Source of the DNA: Actinomycetes bacterium
Lineage (GTDB): Bacteria; Actinomycetota; Actinomycetes; Actinomycetales; Dermatophilaceae
NCBI GenBank assembly: GCA_023420415.1
Contig: JAEZWF010000012.1
Location: forward strand, 1 to 64,000
Length of the DNA: 64,000 nucleotides
Direction: 5' to 3'
Within the stretch, counting starts at the first letter, position 1. Each line of letters opens with the position of its first letter. Positions 53,468 through 64,000 of this stretch are shown piece after piece. The notes beneath the pieces were generated by a model. It was not told the DNA's origin, did not search any database, and was given only the letters and a program-made list of their open reading frames with translations. Both the position numbers and the translations under genes were made by a program.

Positions 53468-55060
53468 TCAGGTGGTGAGGTCGCGGCGGCGGAAGGCGGC
53501 GGCGCCGGTCGCGGCGACGACGACCGCCACGACCAGCAGGCCGACGAGTCCGGCCACGTTGGCGTCGCCGCCGGGCAGGGTGCCGAGGTGGTCGAAGGGT
53601 GACGCCTTGAGGGCCCAGTCCGGCAGCGACAGGATCGCCCCGAACTCGCCCACCAGCACGAAGAACGCCAGGAGGCCCCACGCGGCCGCCGACAGCCGCG
53701 GCAGAAGCCCGAACAGCAGCACGGTGAGCGCCACGCACACGGCCACGGCGGGCCAGGTCGCGACCAACGCGGGCAGCAGGTCGCCGATCCCGCGCTCGCT
53801 CACCGACCCGGCAGAAAGGCCTGCTCCGAAGCCGGCCACGGCCAGCAGCCAGAGCGAGCCGAGGGTGGCGATGACGACGTGGCTGGCGAGCCAGCTCCAC
53901 CGGCTCACGGGGGCGGCGAGCACGACCTCTGCCCGCCCGGTGGACTCCTCGGACCTCATCCGCAGGGCGGTGGCGATGCCGTAGGCCGCGGCCCCCACCG
54001 CGATGAAACGCAGCTCGGTGCCGAAAAAGATGTCGACGAGCGACCCGCCGCCACCGCTCATCTTGCGCAGCATCTCCTCGATCGCCGGGCTGTCGGCGAC
54101 GTCGGTCACCGACTTGGCGAGCGAGCCGACGACGAGGCCGAGGACGGCATACCCGATCGTCCACCCCAGCAGGGATCCCCGCTGCAGCCGCCAGGCCAGG
54201 CCCAGGGGGCTCGAGAGCCCCGCGCCCGCCCGGGCCGGACCGGGTCGAGCGGCCCAAAGGCCGGCGCCGAGGTCGCGGCGGTGCAGCAGCACGTCGGCGA
54301 CGACGAGCAGCACGGCAAGGGCGACAACGGCTGGCAGCAGCACCCAGATGCGGTTCTGGCCGAAGGGGCTGGCCTTCTCTGCCCAGCCCAGGAACGACAG
54401 CCACACGAGGTCCTGTGCGCCACCGTTGGCCGCGTCCGCGGAGGCGCGCACGAGGAAGGCAATTCCCAAGACTGCCAACGCAATTCCGCCCGCGCCTCGG
54501 GTTGTTGAGGTGAGCTGCGCGGCCACGGCGGTGACCCCGGCCATCACGATGCCACCGACGAGGATGACGACGCCGAGGGCCACTGACCCGGTGGTGTCGG
54601 CTCCCACGGCGATGAGCCCAAGAGTGCTCAACGCCGCCGATGTGAGCACGGCCAGGACGGCCAGCAGCACCGCCGAAGCCAGCGGCGCCCGCCGCCCGAC
54701 GACACCGGCCGCGATGAGCTCGAAGCGACCTTCCTCCTCCTCGGTGCGCGTGTGCCGGCGCACGATCGCGAACGCGAGGAACGCCCCGAACAGGCTGCCC
54801 ATCAGGATGGTCTTGACGACGCCGATCCCGGCAGCGGTGGCCGAGGGCAGGGGACCGTAGAGGGCCGCGAACGACGGATTGGCGGTGAGTGCCTGCGCCC
54901 CCGCGGCGGCCTCGGCGTCGGTCGGGTAGAGGTCGAAGGTCGCCTGCATCGACCCCGCCGCCATGGCGGCCATGAGCAGGGCGGCGACGATGATGATCCA
55001 CCGGTCGCGCCGCCACGCGAGCCGCAGCAGCAACCCGGTGCCGGCCAGGCTGTCGCTCAT
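53468..55060 (-). CDS. ABC exporter permease
   Basis: 530 residues with roughly 12 membrane segments in two similar halves (first beginning LLLRLAWRRDRWIIIVAALL, second LGLAWRLQRGSLLGWTIGYA), a fused two-domain ABC-2-type permease like those of polyketide or multidrug exporters. It overlaps the ATPase stop by the ATGA junction. Cargo unknown. Confidence 0.88.
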   Translation of the reverse strand: MSDSLAGTGLLLRLAWRRDRWIIIVAALLMAAMAAGSMQATFDLYPTDAEAAAGAQALTANPSFAALYGPLPSATAAGIGVVKTILMGSLFGAFLAFAIVRRHTRTEEEEGRFELIAAGVVGRRAPLASAVLLAVLAVLTSAALSTLGLIAVGADTTGSVALGVVILVGGIVMAGVTAVAAQLTSTTRGAGGIALAVLGIAFLVRASADAANGGAQDLVWLSFLGWAEKASPFGQNRIWVLLPAVVALAVLLVVADVLLHRRDLGAGLWAARPGPARAGAGLSSPLGLAWRLQRGSLLGWTIGYAVLGLVVGSLAKSVTDVADSPAIEEMLRKMSGGGGSLVDIFFGTELRFIAVGAAAYGIATALRMRSEESTGRAEVVLAAPVSRWSWLASHVVIATLGSLWLLAVAGFGAGLSAGSVSERGIGDLLPALVATWPAVAVCVALTVLLFGLLPRLSAAAWGLLAFFVLVGEFGAILSLPDWALKASPFDHLGTLPGGDANVAGLVGLLVVAVVVAATGAAAFRRRDLTT

Positions 55061-55977
55061 GCGAGTGCCTCTTCGCGGATGTCGGTGCGGTACTGGGAGA
55101 GGAACAGCTCCTCGAGCGTGGGCGGCTGGCAGGTGAGCGCCTGTATGCCGTGTGCCCCAAGGCGACCCACGACGTCGCCGACCGCGTCGGTCTCGACCGA
55201 CATGGCGATCCGGTTGGCCGCCTCGCCCTCGAGCCGGGCGTCGTGGACGCCGGGCCAGTGGGCGGCGTCGGTGACCGCGACGGGGTCGGACAGGGTGGCG
55301 ACGACGCTGGTGCGGGTGAGGTGGCGCAGGTCGGCCAGGCTGCCGGAGTCGACCACCTGGCCGGCCCGGACGATGCTCACGCGGTCGGCTGCGGTCTCGA
55401 CCTCGGACAGGATGTGGCTCGACAGCAGGACCGTGCGGCCCTCGGCGCGCACCTGGGTCAGCTGCTGTTGAAAGACCTTCTCCATCAACGGGTCCAGGCC
55501 CGACGTGGGCTCGTCGAGGACGAGCAGCGGCACGTCGGAGGCGAAGGCGGCGACGAGCGCGACCTTCTGCCGGTTGCCCTTGGAGTAGGAGCGGCCCTTC
55601 TTGGTCGGGTCGAGCTCGAACGCCTCGAGCAGCTTGTCGCGCTTGCCCTCGTCGACGCCGCCGCGCAGCCGGCCGAGGAGGTCGATGACCTCGCCGCCGG
55701 TGAGGTTGGGCCACAGGACGACGTCGCCGGGCACGTAGGCGAGTTGGCGGTGCAGCTCGGTCGCGTCGCGCCAGGGGTCGCGGCCGAGGAGGGTCACGCT
55801 GCCGCCGTCGGCTCGCAGGAGGCCGAGCAGGACGCGGATGGTGGTGGACTTCCCCGCGCCGTTCGGGCCGAGGAAGCCGTGCACCTCACCCTCGTCGACG
55901 CTCAGGTCGAGGCCGTCGAGGGCGGTGGTGGGGCCGAACTTCTTGATGAGGCCGGTGGCCTCGATGACTGGTGCCAT
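55057..55977 (-). CDS. ABC exporter ATPase
   Basis: 306 residues from ATG 55977. Walker A GFLGPNGAGKSTTIRVLLGL, signature SKGNRQKVALVAAFA (the LSGGQ position reads YSKGN), Walker B PLLVLDEPTSGLD and the switch His in LLSSHILSEVE. Typical daunorubicin-resistance/CcmA-like exporter ATPase. Divergent from a GbsR/MarR-like regulator with an inverted-repeat operator between, so it is probably induced by a compound it exports. Confidence 0.93.
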   Translation of the reverse strand: MAPVIEATGLIKKFGPTTALDGLDLSVDEGEVHGFLGPNGAGKSTTIRVLLGLLRADGGSVTLLGRDPWRDATELHRQLAYVPGDVVLWPNLTGGEVIDLLGRLRGGVDEGKRDKLLEAFELDPTKKGRSYSKGNRQKVALVAAFASDVPLLVLDEPTSGLDPLMEKVFQQQLTQVRAEGRTVLLSSHILSEVETAADRVSIVRAGQVVDSGSLADLRHLTRTSVVATLSDPVAVTDAAHWPGVHDARLEGEAANRIAMSVETDAVGDVVGRLGAHGIQALTCQPPTLEELFLSQYRTDIREEALA

Positions 55978-56030
55978 GCCGATCACCATACACACTTTTC
56001 AGAAAATACTGAATGTTCTAAACTGACCGC
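55978..56030. promoter_or_regulatory. AT-rich divergent promoter with inverted repeat
   Basis: 53 bp, markedly AT-rich against its surroundings. TTCAG (55998-56002) and CTGAA (56009-56013) form an inverted repeat with a 6-bp spacer, and ACTGA recurs at 56022-56026. The likely operator of the neighbouring regulator, controlling itself and the ABC exporter. Confidence 0.6.
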
Positions 56031-56522
56031 ATGCCTCGCAAAAGCGCCGTCAGCCGCGCCAAGGACCGTGCCCAGTTCGTGGAGCGGTTCGGGTCCGCCC
56101 TGACGGCGGCGGGCATGCAGCGGCTCCCTTCCCGGGTGTTCGCCGCGCTCCTCGCCGACGACGACGGGCGGATGACCTCGACCGAGCTGAGCGACGCGCT
56201 GTCGGTGAGTGCCGCCTCGGTCTCCGGTGCGGTGCGGTCGTTGCAGCAGATGGGCATGATCCATCGCGAGCGCGAGCCCGGCAGCCGTCGCGACGTCTAC
56301 GTCGTAGCCGACGACGCGTGGCACGACGTGATGATGAGCTCGCAGTCCACCTACGCCCCACTCACCCAGACGCTGCGCGACGGCGTCGACCAGGTGGGTG
56401 GCCGTGGCACCGACGCCGGTGCCCGGCTCGCCCTCAGCGTCGCCTTCCTCGAGTTCATCACCTCCGAGATGGCAGCGCTGTCCGAGCGTTGGGAGAAGCG
56501 CAGGGCCGAGCTGGGCATGTGA
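56031..56522 (+). CDS. GbsR/MarR-like winged-helix regulator
   Basis: 163 residues. Winged helix at about 40-95: RMTSTELSDALSVSAASVSG, then AVRSLQQMGMIHREREPGSR with the basic wing. Flanking helices (AQFVERFGSALTAAGMQRLP and the C-terminal AFLEFITSEMAALSERWEKR) give the dimer interface. The divergent ABC genes are its natural targets. ATG 56031. Confidence 0.87.
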   Translation: MPRKSAVSRAKDRAQFVERFGSALTAAGMQRLPSRVFAALLADDDGRMTSTELSDALSVSAASVSGAVRSLQQMGMIHREREPGSRRDVYVVADDAWHDVMMSSQSTYAPLTQTLRDGVDQVGGRGTDAGARLALSVAFLEFITSEMAALSERWEKRRAELGM

Positions 56523-56532
56523 TGCTGGGCTG

Positions 56533-57324
56533 GTGAGCGACGACCCCCGAGCGGAGTCCGGTCTCGACGCCGAGTTCGACGCCATGGCCGGCTGGGTCGC
56601 CGAGGCCGTGCGCTCGCGCGCAGCGAGGTATGCCGTCCCGGCAGCCTGTCGCGGCACCGGCGGTCCGCGGGTGCTCACCTGGCTGCTCGACCGGATGGCC
56701 TTGGCGCCGGGCGCAACGCTCCTCGACGTGGGTGCCGGGCTGGGCGGGCCGGCCGCGTTCGCGCGGGACCGTGACCGGGTGCGGCCTGTCCTGCTGGAGC
56801 CCGAGCCCGCCGCCGCCCGGGCCGCCGGTGACCTGTTTGGTATGCCGGTCGCGCGAGCCGATGCGGAGACTCTTCCGTTGCGGGACAACGGCTTTGACGC
56901 CGTGTGGTCGCTCGGCGTGCTGTGCACGACGCCGCACCAGGCAGACCTGGTGGCCGAGCTGGCCCGGGTCGTGCGTCCGGGTGGAGCGGTGGGCCTGATG
57001 GTGCTGGTGACGCCGCAGGACGAGGCTCTCGTCGCACCGACCGGCAACGTCTTCCCGCCCGTGGCAGAGGTGGAGCGGATGGCCGGGGCCGCCGGGCTCG
57101 TCATCCAGGACACTGCCGAGACCCCCGTCGACGACCCGCTTCCAGCGGACTGGGCGGAGGCGGAGGCGACCGTCCTGGAAGAGGTGGGGCGTCGCCACGG
57201 TGACCACCCGGCATACCGGGCGGCGAAGGAACAGGAGGCGCTCATGGGTGAGCTGGTCGCCCAAGGCCTCGTCCGCCGCCTCCTCCTGACCGCCCGCGCG
57301 GGTGAGGTTGACCACGGGAGGTGA
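56533..57324 (+). CDS. Class I SAM-dependent methyltransferase
   Basis: 263 residues from GTG 56533. SAM-binding motif I is LLDVGAGLGGPAAFA, followed by DAETLPLRDNGFDAVWSLGV (motifs II-III) and LARVVRPGGAVGLMVLV. Substrate unknown. It begins 10 bp after the regulator stop but its role in the exporter locus is only suggested by position; a resistance- or modification-type methylation is one guess. Confidence 0.85.
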   Translation: MSDDPRAESGLDAEFDAMAGWVAEAVRSRAARYAVPAACRGTGGPRVLTWLLDRMALAPGATLLDVGAGLGGPAAFARDRDRVRPVLLEPEPAAARAAGDLFGMPVARADAETLPLRDNGFDAVWSLGVLCTTPHQADLVAELARVVRPGGAVGLMVLVTPQDEALVAPTGNVFPPVAEVERMAGAAGLVIQDTAETPVDDPLPADWAEAEATVLEEVGRRHGDHPAYRAAKEQEALMGELVAQGLVRRLLLTARAGEVDHGR

Positions 57325-57358
57325 CCACGCGGCATACGGGCGATCTATCGTGACGGGC

Positions 57359-58954
<1,596 letters not shown>

Positions 58955-59041
58955 CCGGGGTCACCCTGCAAGCTGAGCCCCCTATGGGGCGCCCAGGTTG
59001 CAAGCAGCGGCGGGTGGGGTCGCGGGTACAGTTCGACCCTG
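58955..59041. terminator. Intergenic hairpin, mutase / amidohydrolase
   Basis: GCCCC-CTAT-GGGGC at 58977-58990 forms a short hairpin inside a weaker GCAA...TTGC pairing. It may act as a terminator for the mutase gene. Confidence 0.3.
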
Positions 59042-60247
59042 ATGACCACGAACCCGCTGCTGGCCCAGGTGTGCGCCAGCGTCGACCAGCTCGCCCCCAC
59101 CCTGCTCGAGGTCCAGCGCGACCTGCACGCCCACCCCGAGCTGTCGCGCAGCGAGTTCCGCACGACCGCGACGGTGCGCGAGCGGCTCGAGGAGGCCGGC
59201 ATCACCGTGCGGCCCCTGCCGGTCACGGGTCTGGTCGCCGAGCTGGGAGCCGAGCAGCCGGCATACCGCGTCGCCATCCGCGCGGACCTCGACGCGCTCC
59301 CGGTCGGTGAGCGCACGGGGCTGGAGTGGAGTTCGACCACCGAGGGCATCGCGCACGCCTGCGGCCACGACGTCCACGTCGCCGCCGTCCTCGGGGCCGG
59401 CCTGGCCCTCAAGGCGCACGAGGACGGCCTGCGCGAGCGCGGCATCGCCGTGCGCCTGCTGTTCCAGCCTGCCGAGGAGGTCATCCCCGGTGGCGCCATC
59501 GACCTCATCGCGGCCGACGCGCTCGAGGCAGTGGACGCGGTCTTCGCGGTGCACTGCGACCCCAGCATCGACGTGGGGTCGGTCGGGCTGCGCGAGGGGG
59601 CGATCACCGCAGCCGCCGACCGCGTCACCGTCCACCTGAGCGGGCGCGGAGGCCACACGAGCCGCCCGCACCTCACCGAGGACCTCACCTTCGCCATGGC
59701 CAAGGTCATCACCGAGCTGCCGGCCGTCCTGTCGCGCCGGCTCGACCCGCGCACGGCGTTCGCGCTCGTCTGGGGTGAGGTGCACGCGGGCCAGGCCGCC
59801 AACGTCATCCCGTCCAGCGGCACCGTCGCCGGCACCCTGCGCATGCTCGACGCGACCGCGTGGACCTCGATCGGTCCCCTCCTCGACGAGGCGTTGCAGC
59901 ACATCGTCGCCCCGTATGCCGTGACGGCAGTTCTCGAGCACGTCCAGGGGGTGCCCCCGGTCGTCAACGACGCCGACGCGATCGAGGTGCTGCGGCAGGC
60001 CGCCGACGGGGCCGGCATGAGCGCCCTCGGCACCCTCCAGTCGCTCGGCGGGGAGGACTTCGCGTGGTACCTGCGGCACGTGCCGGGGGCCATGGCGCGG
60101 CTCGGGACCCGCTCACCGGGTGGTCGCAGCTACGACCTGCACCAGGGCGACCTCGTCGTCGACCCGGGGTCGGTCGTGCAGGGCGCCCGGCTGCTCGCCG
60201 CAGCAGCCGTGGCCGGTGTTGTCAAGGGCGACGGGCCACGAGCCTGA
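59042..60247 (+). CDS. M20-family amidohydrolase (M20D)
   Basis: 401 residues. Metal-binding motifs: GIAHACGHDVHVAAVLGAGL with His/Asp ligands, LLFQPAEEVIPGGAIDLI with the catalytic Glu pair, and TLQSLGGEDFAWYLRHVPGA near the end. The insert of about 110 residues is the dimer lid (GRGGHTSRPHLTEDLTFAMA). Relatives hydrolyse N-acyl amino acids and IAA conjugates; the true substrate is open. ATG 59042. Confidence 0.9.
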   Translation: MTTNPLLAQVCASVDQLAPTLLEVQRDLHAHPELSRSEFRTTATVRERLEEAGITVRPLPVTGLVAELGAEQPAYRVAIRADLDALPVGERTGLEWSSTTEGIAHACGHDVHVAAVLGAGLALKAHEDGLRERGIAVRLLFQPAEEVIPGGAIDLIAADALEAVDAVFAVHCDPSIDVGSVGLREGAITAAADRVTVHLSGRGGHTSRPHLTEDLTFAMAKVITELPAVLSRRLDPRTAFALVWGEVHAGQAANVIPSSGTVAGTLRMLDATAWTSIGPLLDEALQHIVAPYAVTAVLEHVQGVPPVVNDADAIEVLRQAADGAGMSALGTLQSLGGEDFAWYLRHVPGAMARLGTRSPGGRSYDLHQGDLVVDPGSVVQGARLLAAAAVAGVVKGDGPRA

Positions 60248-60383
60248 CCCCTCCCGTCGCGGATAGGTAACGGTTTCCCACCCTCCTGCCGGATCGTGCG
60301 CGAGTCGCCTCTGATGTGGGGTTATCCTCACCGGCTAGCGGCGCATCGGTGCGCCTCGTACAGACAATGAACAGGAGACAGCC
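60248..60383. promoter_or_regulatory. Upstream region of the BMP importer operon
   Basis: 136 bp. GGTTATCCT at about 60323-60331 is a good -10-like element. AGGAG (60373-60377) is a strong ribosome-binding site six bases ahead of the TTG start. No riboswitch-like pattern recognised. Confidence 0.4.
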
Positions 60384-61448
60384 TTGCGTCACGCGATGAA
60401 GGTTGCAGCGGTCATGTCGGTGGCAGCACTGACGCTGGCCGCGTGTGGTGACTCGGGCAGCGACTCGGGCGCCAGCGGAAGCGGTAGCTCGGACTCGGGC
60501 AAGAAGAGCGACCTCAAGGTCGGCATGGCCTACGACGTGGGTGGTCGCGGTGACCAGTCGTTCAACGACGCCGCCGCTGCCGGTCTCGACAAGGCCAAGG
60601 CGGACCTCGGGGTCGAGACCAAGGAAGCCACGGCAGTCAACGGCGAGAACGAGGCGGCTCGCGAGGAGCGTCTCCAGCAGCTCGTCGACGCGGGCTATAC
60701 CCACATCGTGGCCGTCGGCTTCGCGTATGCCGCGTCCGTGGGCAAGGCCGCGAAGGCCAACCCCGACGTCAACTTCGCCATCGTCGACGACGCCTCGGAC
60801 GCCTCCAAGGGCCCGAACGTCGACCAGATCACCTTCGCCGAGAACGAGGGCTCCTTCCTCGTCGGCGCGGCGGCCGCGCTGAAGTCCAAGGCGGGCCACA
60901 TCGGCTTCGTCGGTGGCGTCAACGTGCCGCTCATCAAGAAGTTCGAGGCGGGCTACATCGCCGGTGCGAAGGCCGTGAACCCGAACATCAAGATCGACTC
61001 CCAGTACCTCACCCAGCCGCCGGACTTCAGCGGCTTCGGTGACCCGGCCAAGGGCAAGACGGCCGCTGACGGCATGTACCAGAAGGGCGCGGACGTCGTG
61101 TACCACGCCGCTGGTGGCTCCGGTGGTGGGGTCTTCACCGCGGCCAAGGCCGCCGGTGCCGGCAAGTGGGCCATCGGCGTCGACTCCGACCAGGCGCTCA
61201 CTGCCCCCGAGGACGTGCGCAAGCTGATCCTGACCTCGATGGTCAAGAAGGTCGACGTGGCGGTCTACGACTTCATCAAGTCGGCCGCTGACGGCAAGGA
61301 GCTCACCGGCAACAACGAGTACAACCTCGCCAAGGGTGGCGTGGACTACTCCAAGACCGGGGGCAACGTCGACGACATCGTCTCCAAGCTGGACGACTAC
61401 AAGCAGCAGATCATCGACAAGAAGATCACTGTTCCCACCACTCCCTGA
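60384..61448 (+). CDS. BMP-family nucleoside-binding lipoprotein
   Basis: 354 residues. The signal ends in the lipobox LAAC (LTLAACGDSG), so the protein is lipid-anchored outside the membrane. BMP/PnrA domain: DVGGRGDQSFNDAAAAGLDK, then GFAYAASVGKAAKANPDVNF and HIGFVGGVNVPLIKKFEAGY. Family members bind purine nucleosides or related ligands. TTG at 60384 is preferred over ATG 60396 because AGGAG is placed correctly for it. It precedes ATPase and permease genes of the same importer. Confidence 0.92.
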   Translation: MRHAMKVAAVMSVAALTLAACGDSGSDSGASGSGSSDSGKKSDLKVGMAYDVGGRGDQSFNDAAAAGLDKAKADLGVETKEATAVNGENEAAREERLQQLVDAGYTHIVAVGFAYAASVGKAAKANPDVNFAIVDDASDASKGPNVDQITFAENEGSFLVGAAAALKSKAGHIGFVGGVNVPLIKKFEAGYIAGAKAVNPNIKIDSQYLTQPPDFSGFGDPAKGKTAADGMYQKGADVVYHAAGGSGGGVFTAAKAAGAGKWAIGVDSDQALTAPEDVRKLILTSMVKKVDVAVYDFIKSAADGKELTGNNEYNLAKGGVDYSKTGGNVDDIVSKLDDYKQQIIDKKITVPTTP

Positions 61449-61461
61449 CAGAGCTGATGGG

Positions 61462-61501
61462 CACGGCCCGGGCGGCGCGGTAGCGTCTGACCCGGGCCGT
61501 G
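61462..61501 (+). terminator. Attenuator-like hairpin between binding protein and ATPase
   Basis: CACGGCCCGGG (61462-61472) and CCCGGGCCGTG (61491-61501), 11-bp perfect arms, 13 bases past the lipoprotein stop and without a T-run. Placed so as to raise binding protein over transporter subunits, or to protect the upstream message. Confidence 0.55.
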
Positions 61502-61588
61502 TGCTTGTCCCAGCACGTGTGTGAAAACCCCGCCCGCAGAGCCGCGGGCCGAGACCAGGAGCGTGGAGCCATCACCGCCTCACCACCA

Positions 61589-63219
<1,631 letters not shown>

Positions 63220-63223
<4 letters not shown>

Positions 63224-64000
63224 GCCGGCTCAACCCACGCCGCATCGCGCTCGCCCTCGCGGCCCCGGTGCTGGCGCTGGTCGTCGCGTTCATCGTGACG
63301 TCGATCATCCTGCTGCTGTTCGGCGACCCGGTCGGCGACGTCTGGAAGACCATCCTCACCTGGCCGCGACCGCGCCAGCAGGTCCAGGTCATCAACGCCG
63401 CCACCGTCTACTACATCTCGGCCATCGCGGTCGCCATCGGCTTCCGGATGAACCTGTTCAACATCGGTGTCGACGGCCAGTACCGCGTCGCCGTGTTCGC
63501 CGCCGCGGTCTTCGCGGGACAGGCCTGGCTGCCCGGCATCCTCAACGTCCTCGTGGCGCTCGTCGTCGCGATGGTGACGGGCGGGCTCTGGGCCGGCATC
63601 GCGGCATACCTCAAGGTGAAACGCGGTGTCTCCGAGGTGATCTCGACGATCATGCTCAACGCCATCGCCACTGGCGTCGTGAGCTGGCTGTTCGCCAAGG
63701 TCGCCGTCCGGCCCGAGGGCAGCAACGTCGTCCAGACCAAGGACATCCCCGAGTCGAGCCGGCTCGAGGGCTTTGCCCTCATCCCTGGCGCGACCAACCG
63801 GGTCTACTCGATGATCCTGCTCGCGATCGTGGTCGGCTTCCTCTACTGGTTCATCCTCGGCAAGACGCGCTTCGGCTACGACCTGCGCGCCACCGGCCGC
63901 TCCGAGACCGCCGCCGTCGCCAGCGGTGTCAACGTGCCGCGCATGGTGATGACGGCGATGATCGCCTCGGGCGCGGTGGGTGGTCTCGTGGGTATGCCGC
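63220..64000 (+). CDS. ABC importer permease (BMP/nucleoside type), truncated at window edge
   Basis: At least 260 residues, first permease of the importer, continuing past 64000. Starts on the ATGA overlap with the ATPase gene. Membrane segments include ALAAPVLALVVAFIVTSIIL, ILNVLVALVVAMVTGGLWAG and MILLAIVVGFLYWFILGKTR. YLKVKRGVSEVISTIMLNAI is the conserved coupling region of the NupP/RbsC-like group. The last visible bases form a TATGCCG motif copy. Confidence 0.9.

Noticed and set aside
60248..60383. Purine riboswitch ahead of the BMP importer
   Set aside because: No recognisable aptamer core or paired stems; only a promoter-like and ribosome-binding site are visible.

Overview
This 64 kb window comes from a high-GC actinobacterium. 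GTG starts are common, stop/start overlaps (ATGA, GTGA) are frequent, and the FolD-DUF3017 pair, sdhCDAB, monomeric NADP isocitrate dehydrogenase and GDP-mannose genes are typical of Micrococcales. I would guess Intrasporangiaceae (Terrabacter/Knoellia/Phycicoccus/Janibacter-like), but no rRNA or tRNA gene is present to test this.

Layout. 1-2.3 kb: an IS1380-family element (127-1849) lying against a fragment of a second IS1380-type transposase and a membrane-protein gene cut at its 3' end. 2.3-11.5 kb: CaiB/BaiF CoA-transferase, a glyoxalase-fold protein, a hydantoinase/oxoprolinase pair with a DinB gene, a VapBC-like toxin-antitoxin pair, a beta-lactamase-fold hydrolase and a second glyoxalase-fold protein. 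11.8-13 kb: secreted sedolisin-like protease. 13.1-25.7 kb: a coherent catabolic locus. One strand carries a nucleobase permease, a three-subunit molybdenum hydroxylase, CoxG and a nitrilase-family amidohydrolase, with a PucR regulator upstream; the other carries DUF2877-FdrA-DUF1116, the set linked to oxamate carbamoyltransfer in E. coli. 25.7-35.6 kb: folD, DUF3017, mdh, a secreted S15 peptidase, a Nudix-GNAT fusion, a secreted C39-like protein, an ArsR-phosphatase fusion and icd. 35.7-46.1 kb: aquaporin Z, an HPr-kinase-like/PqqD-like pair, S10 peptidase, exonuclease III, a cyanophycinase-like protein, galK, trpS, a 2'-5' RNA ligase-like protein and a YihY/BrkB membrane protein. 46.1-53.4 kb: D-Ala-D-Ala carboxypeptidase, sdhBADC, a mannosyltransferase and manC. 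53.5-64 kb: an ABC exporter with a divergent GbsR/MarR-like regulator, a methyltransferase, an acyl-CoA mutase large subunit, an M20 amidohydrolase and the start of a BMP-type nucleoside ABC importer that runs off the right edge.

The most unusual signal is not a gene. The heptamer TATGCCG (extended form GGTATGCCGCGTGG) occurs about 70 times by eye on the two strands, roughly ten times what base composition predicts. It is evenly split between strands, appears in all three coding phases and between genes, and is absent from the IS region. Several copies form inverted pairs at gene ends, much as DNA uptake sequences do in Neisseria and Pasteurellaceae.

The second point of interest is the 13.1-25.7 kb locus, which reads as an import, hydroxylation, hydrolysis and carbamoyl-transfer route for a nitrogen heterocycle whose identity cannot be read from sequence. 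The third is the small HPr-kinase-like/PqqD-like pair, which has no visible precursor peptide or maturase beside it.
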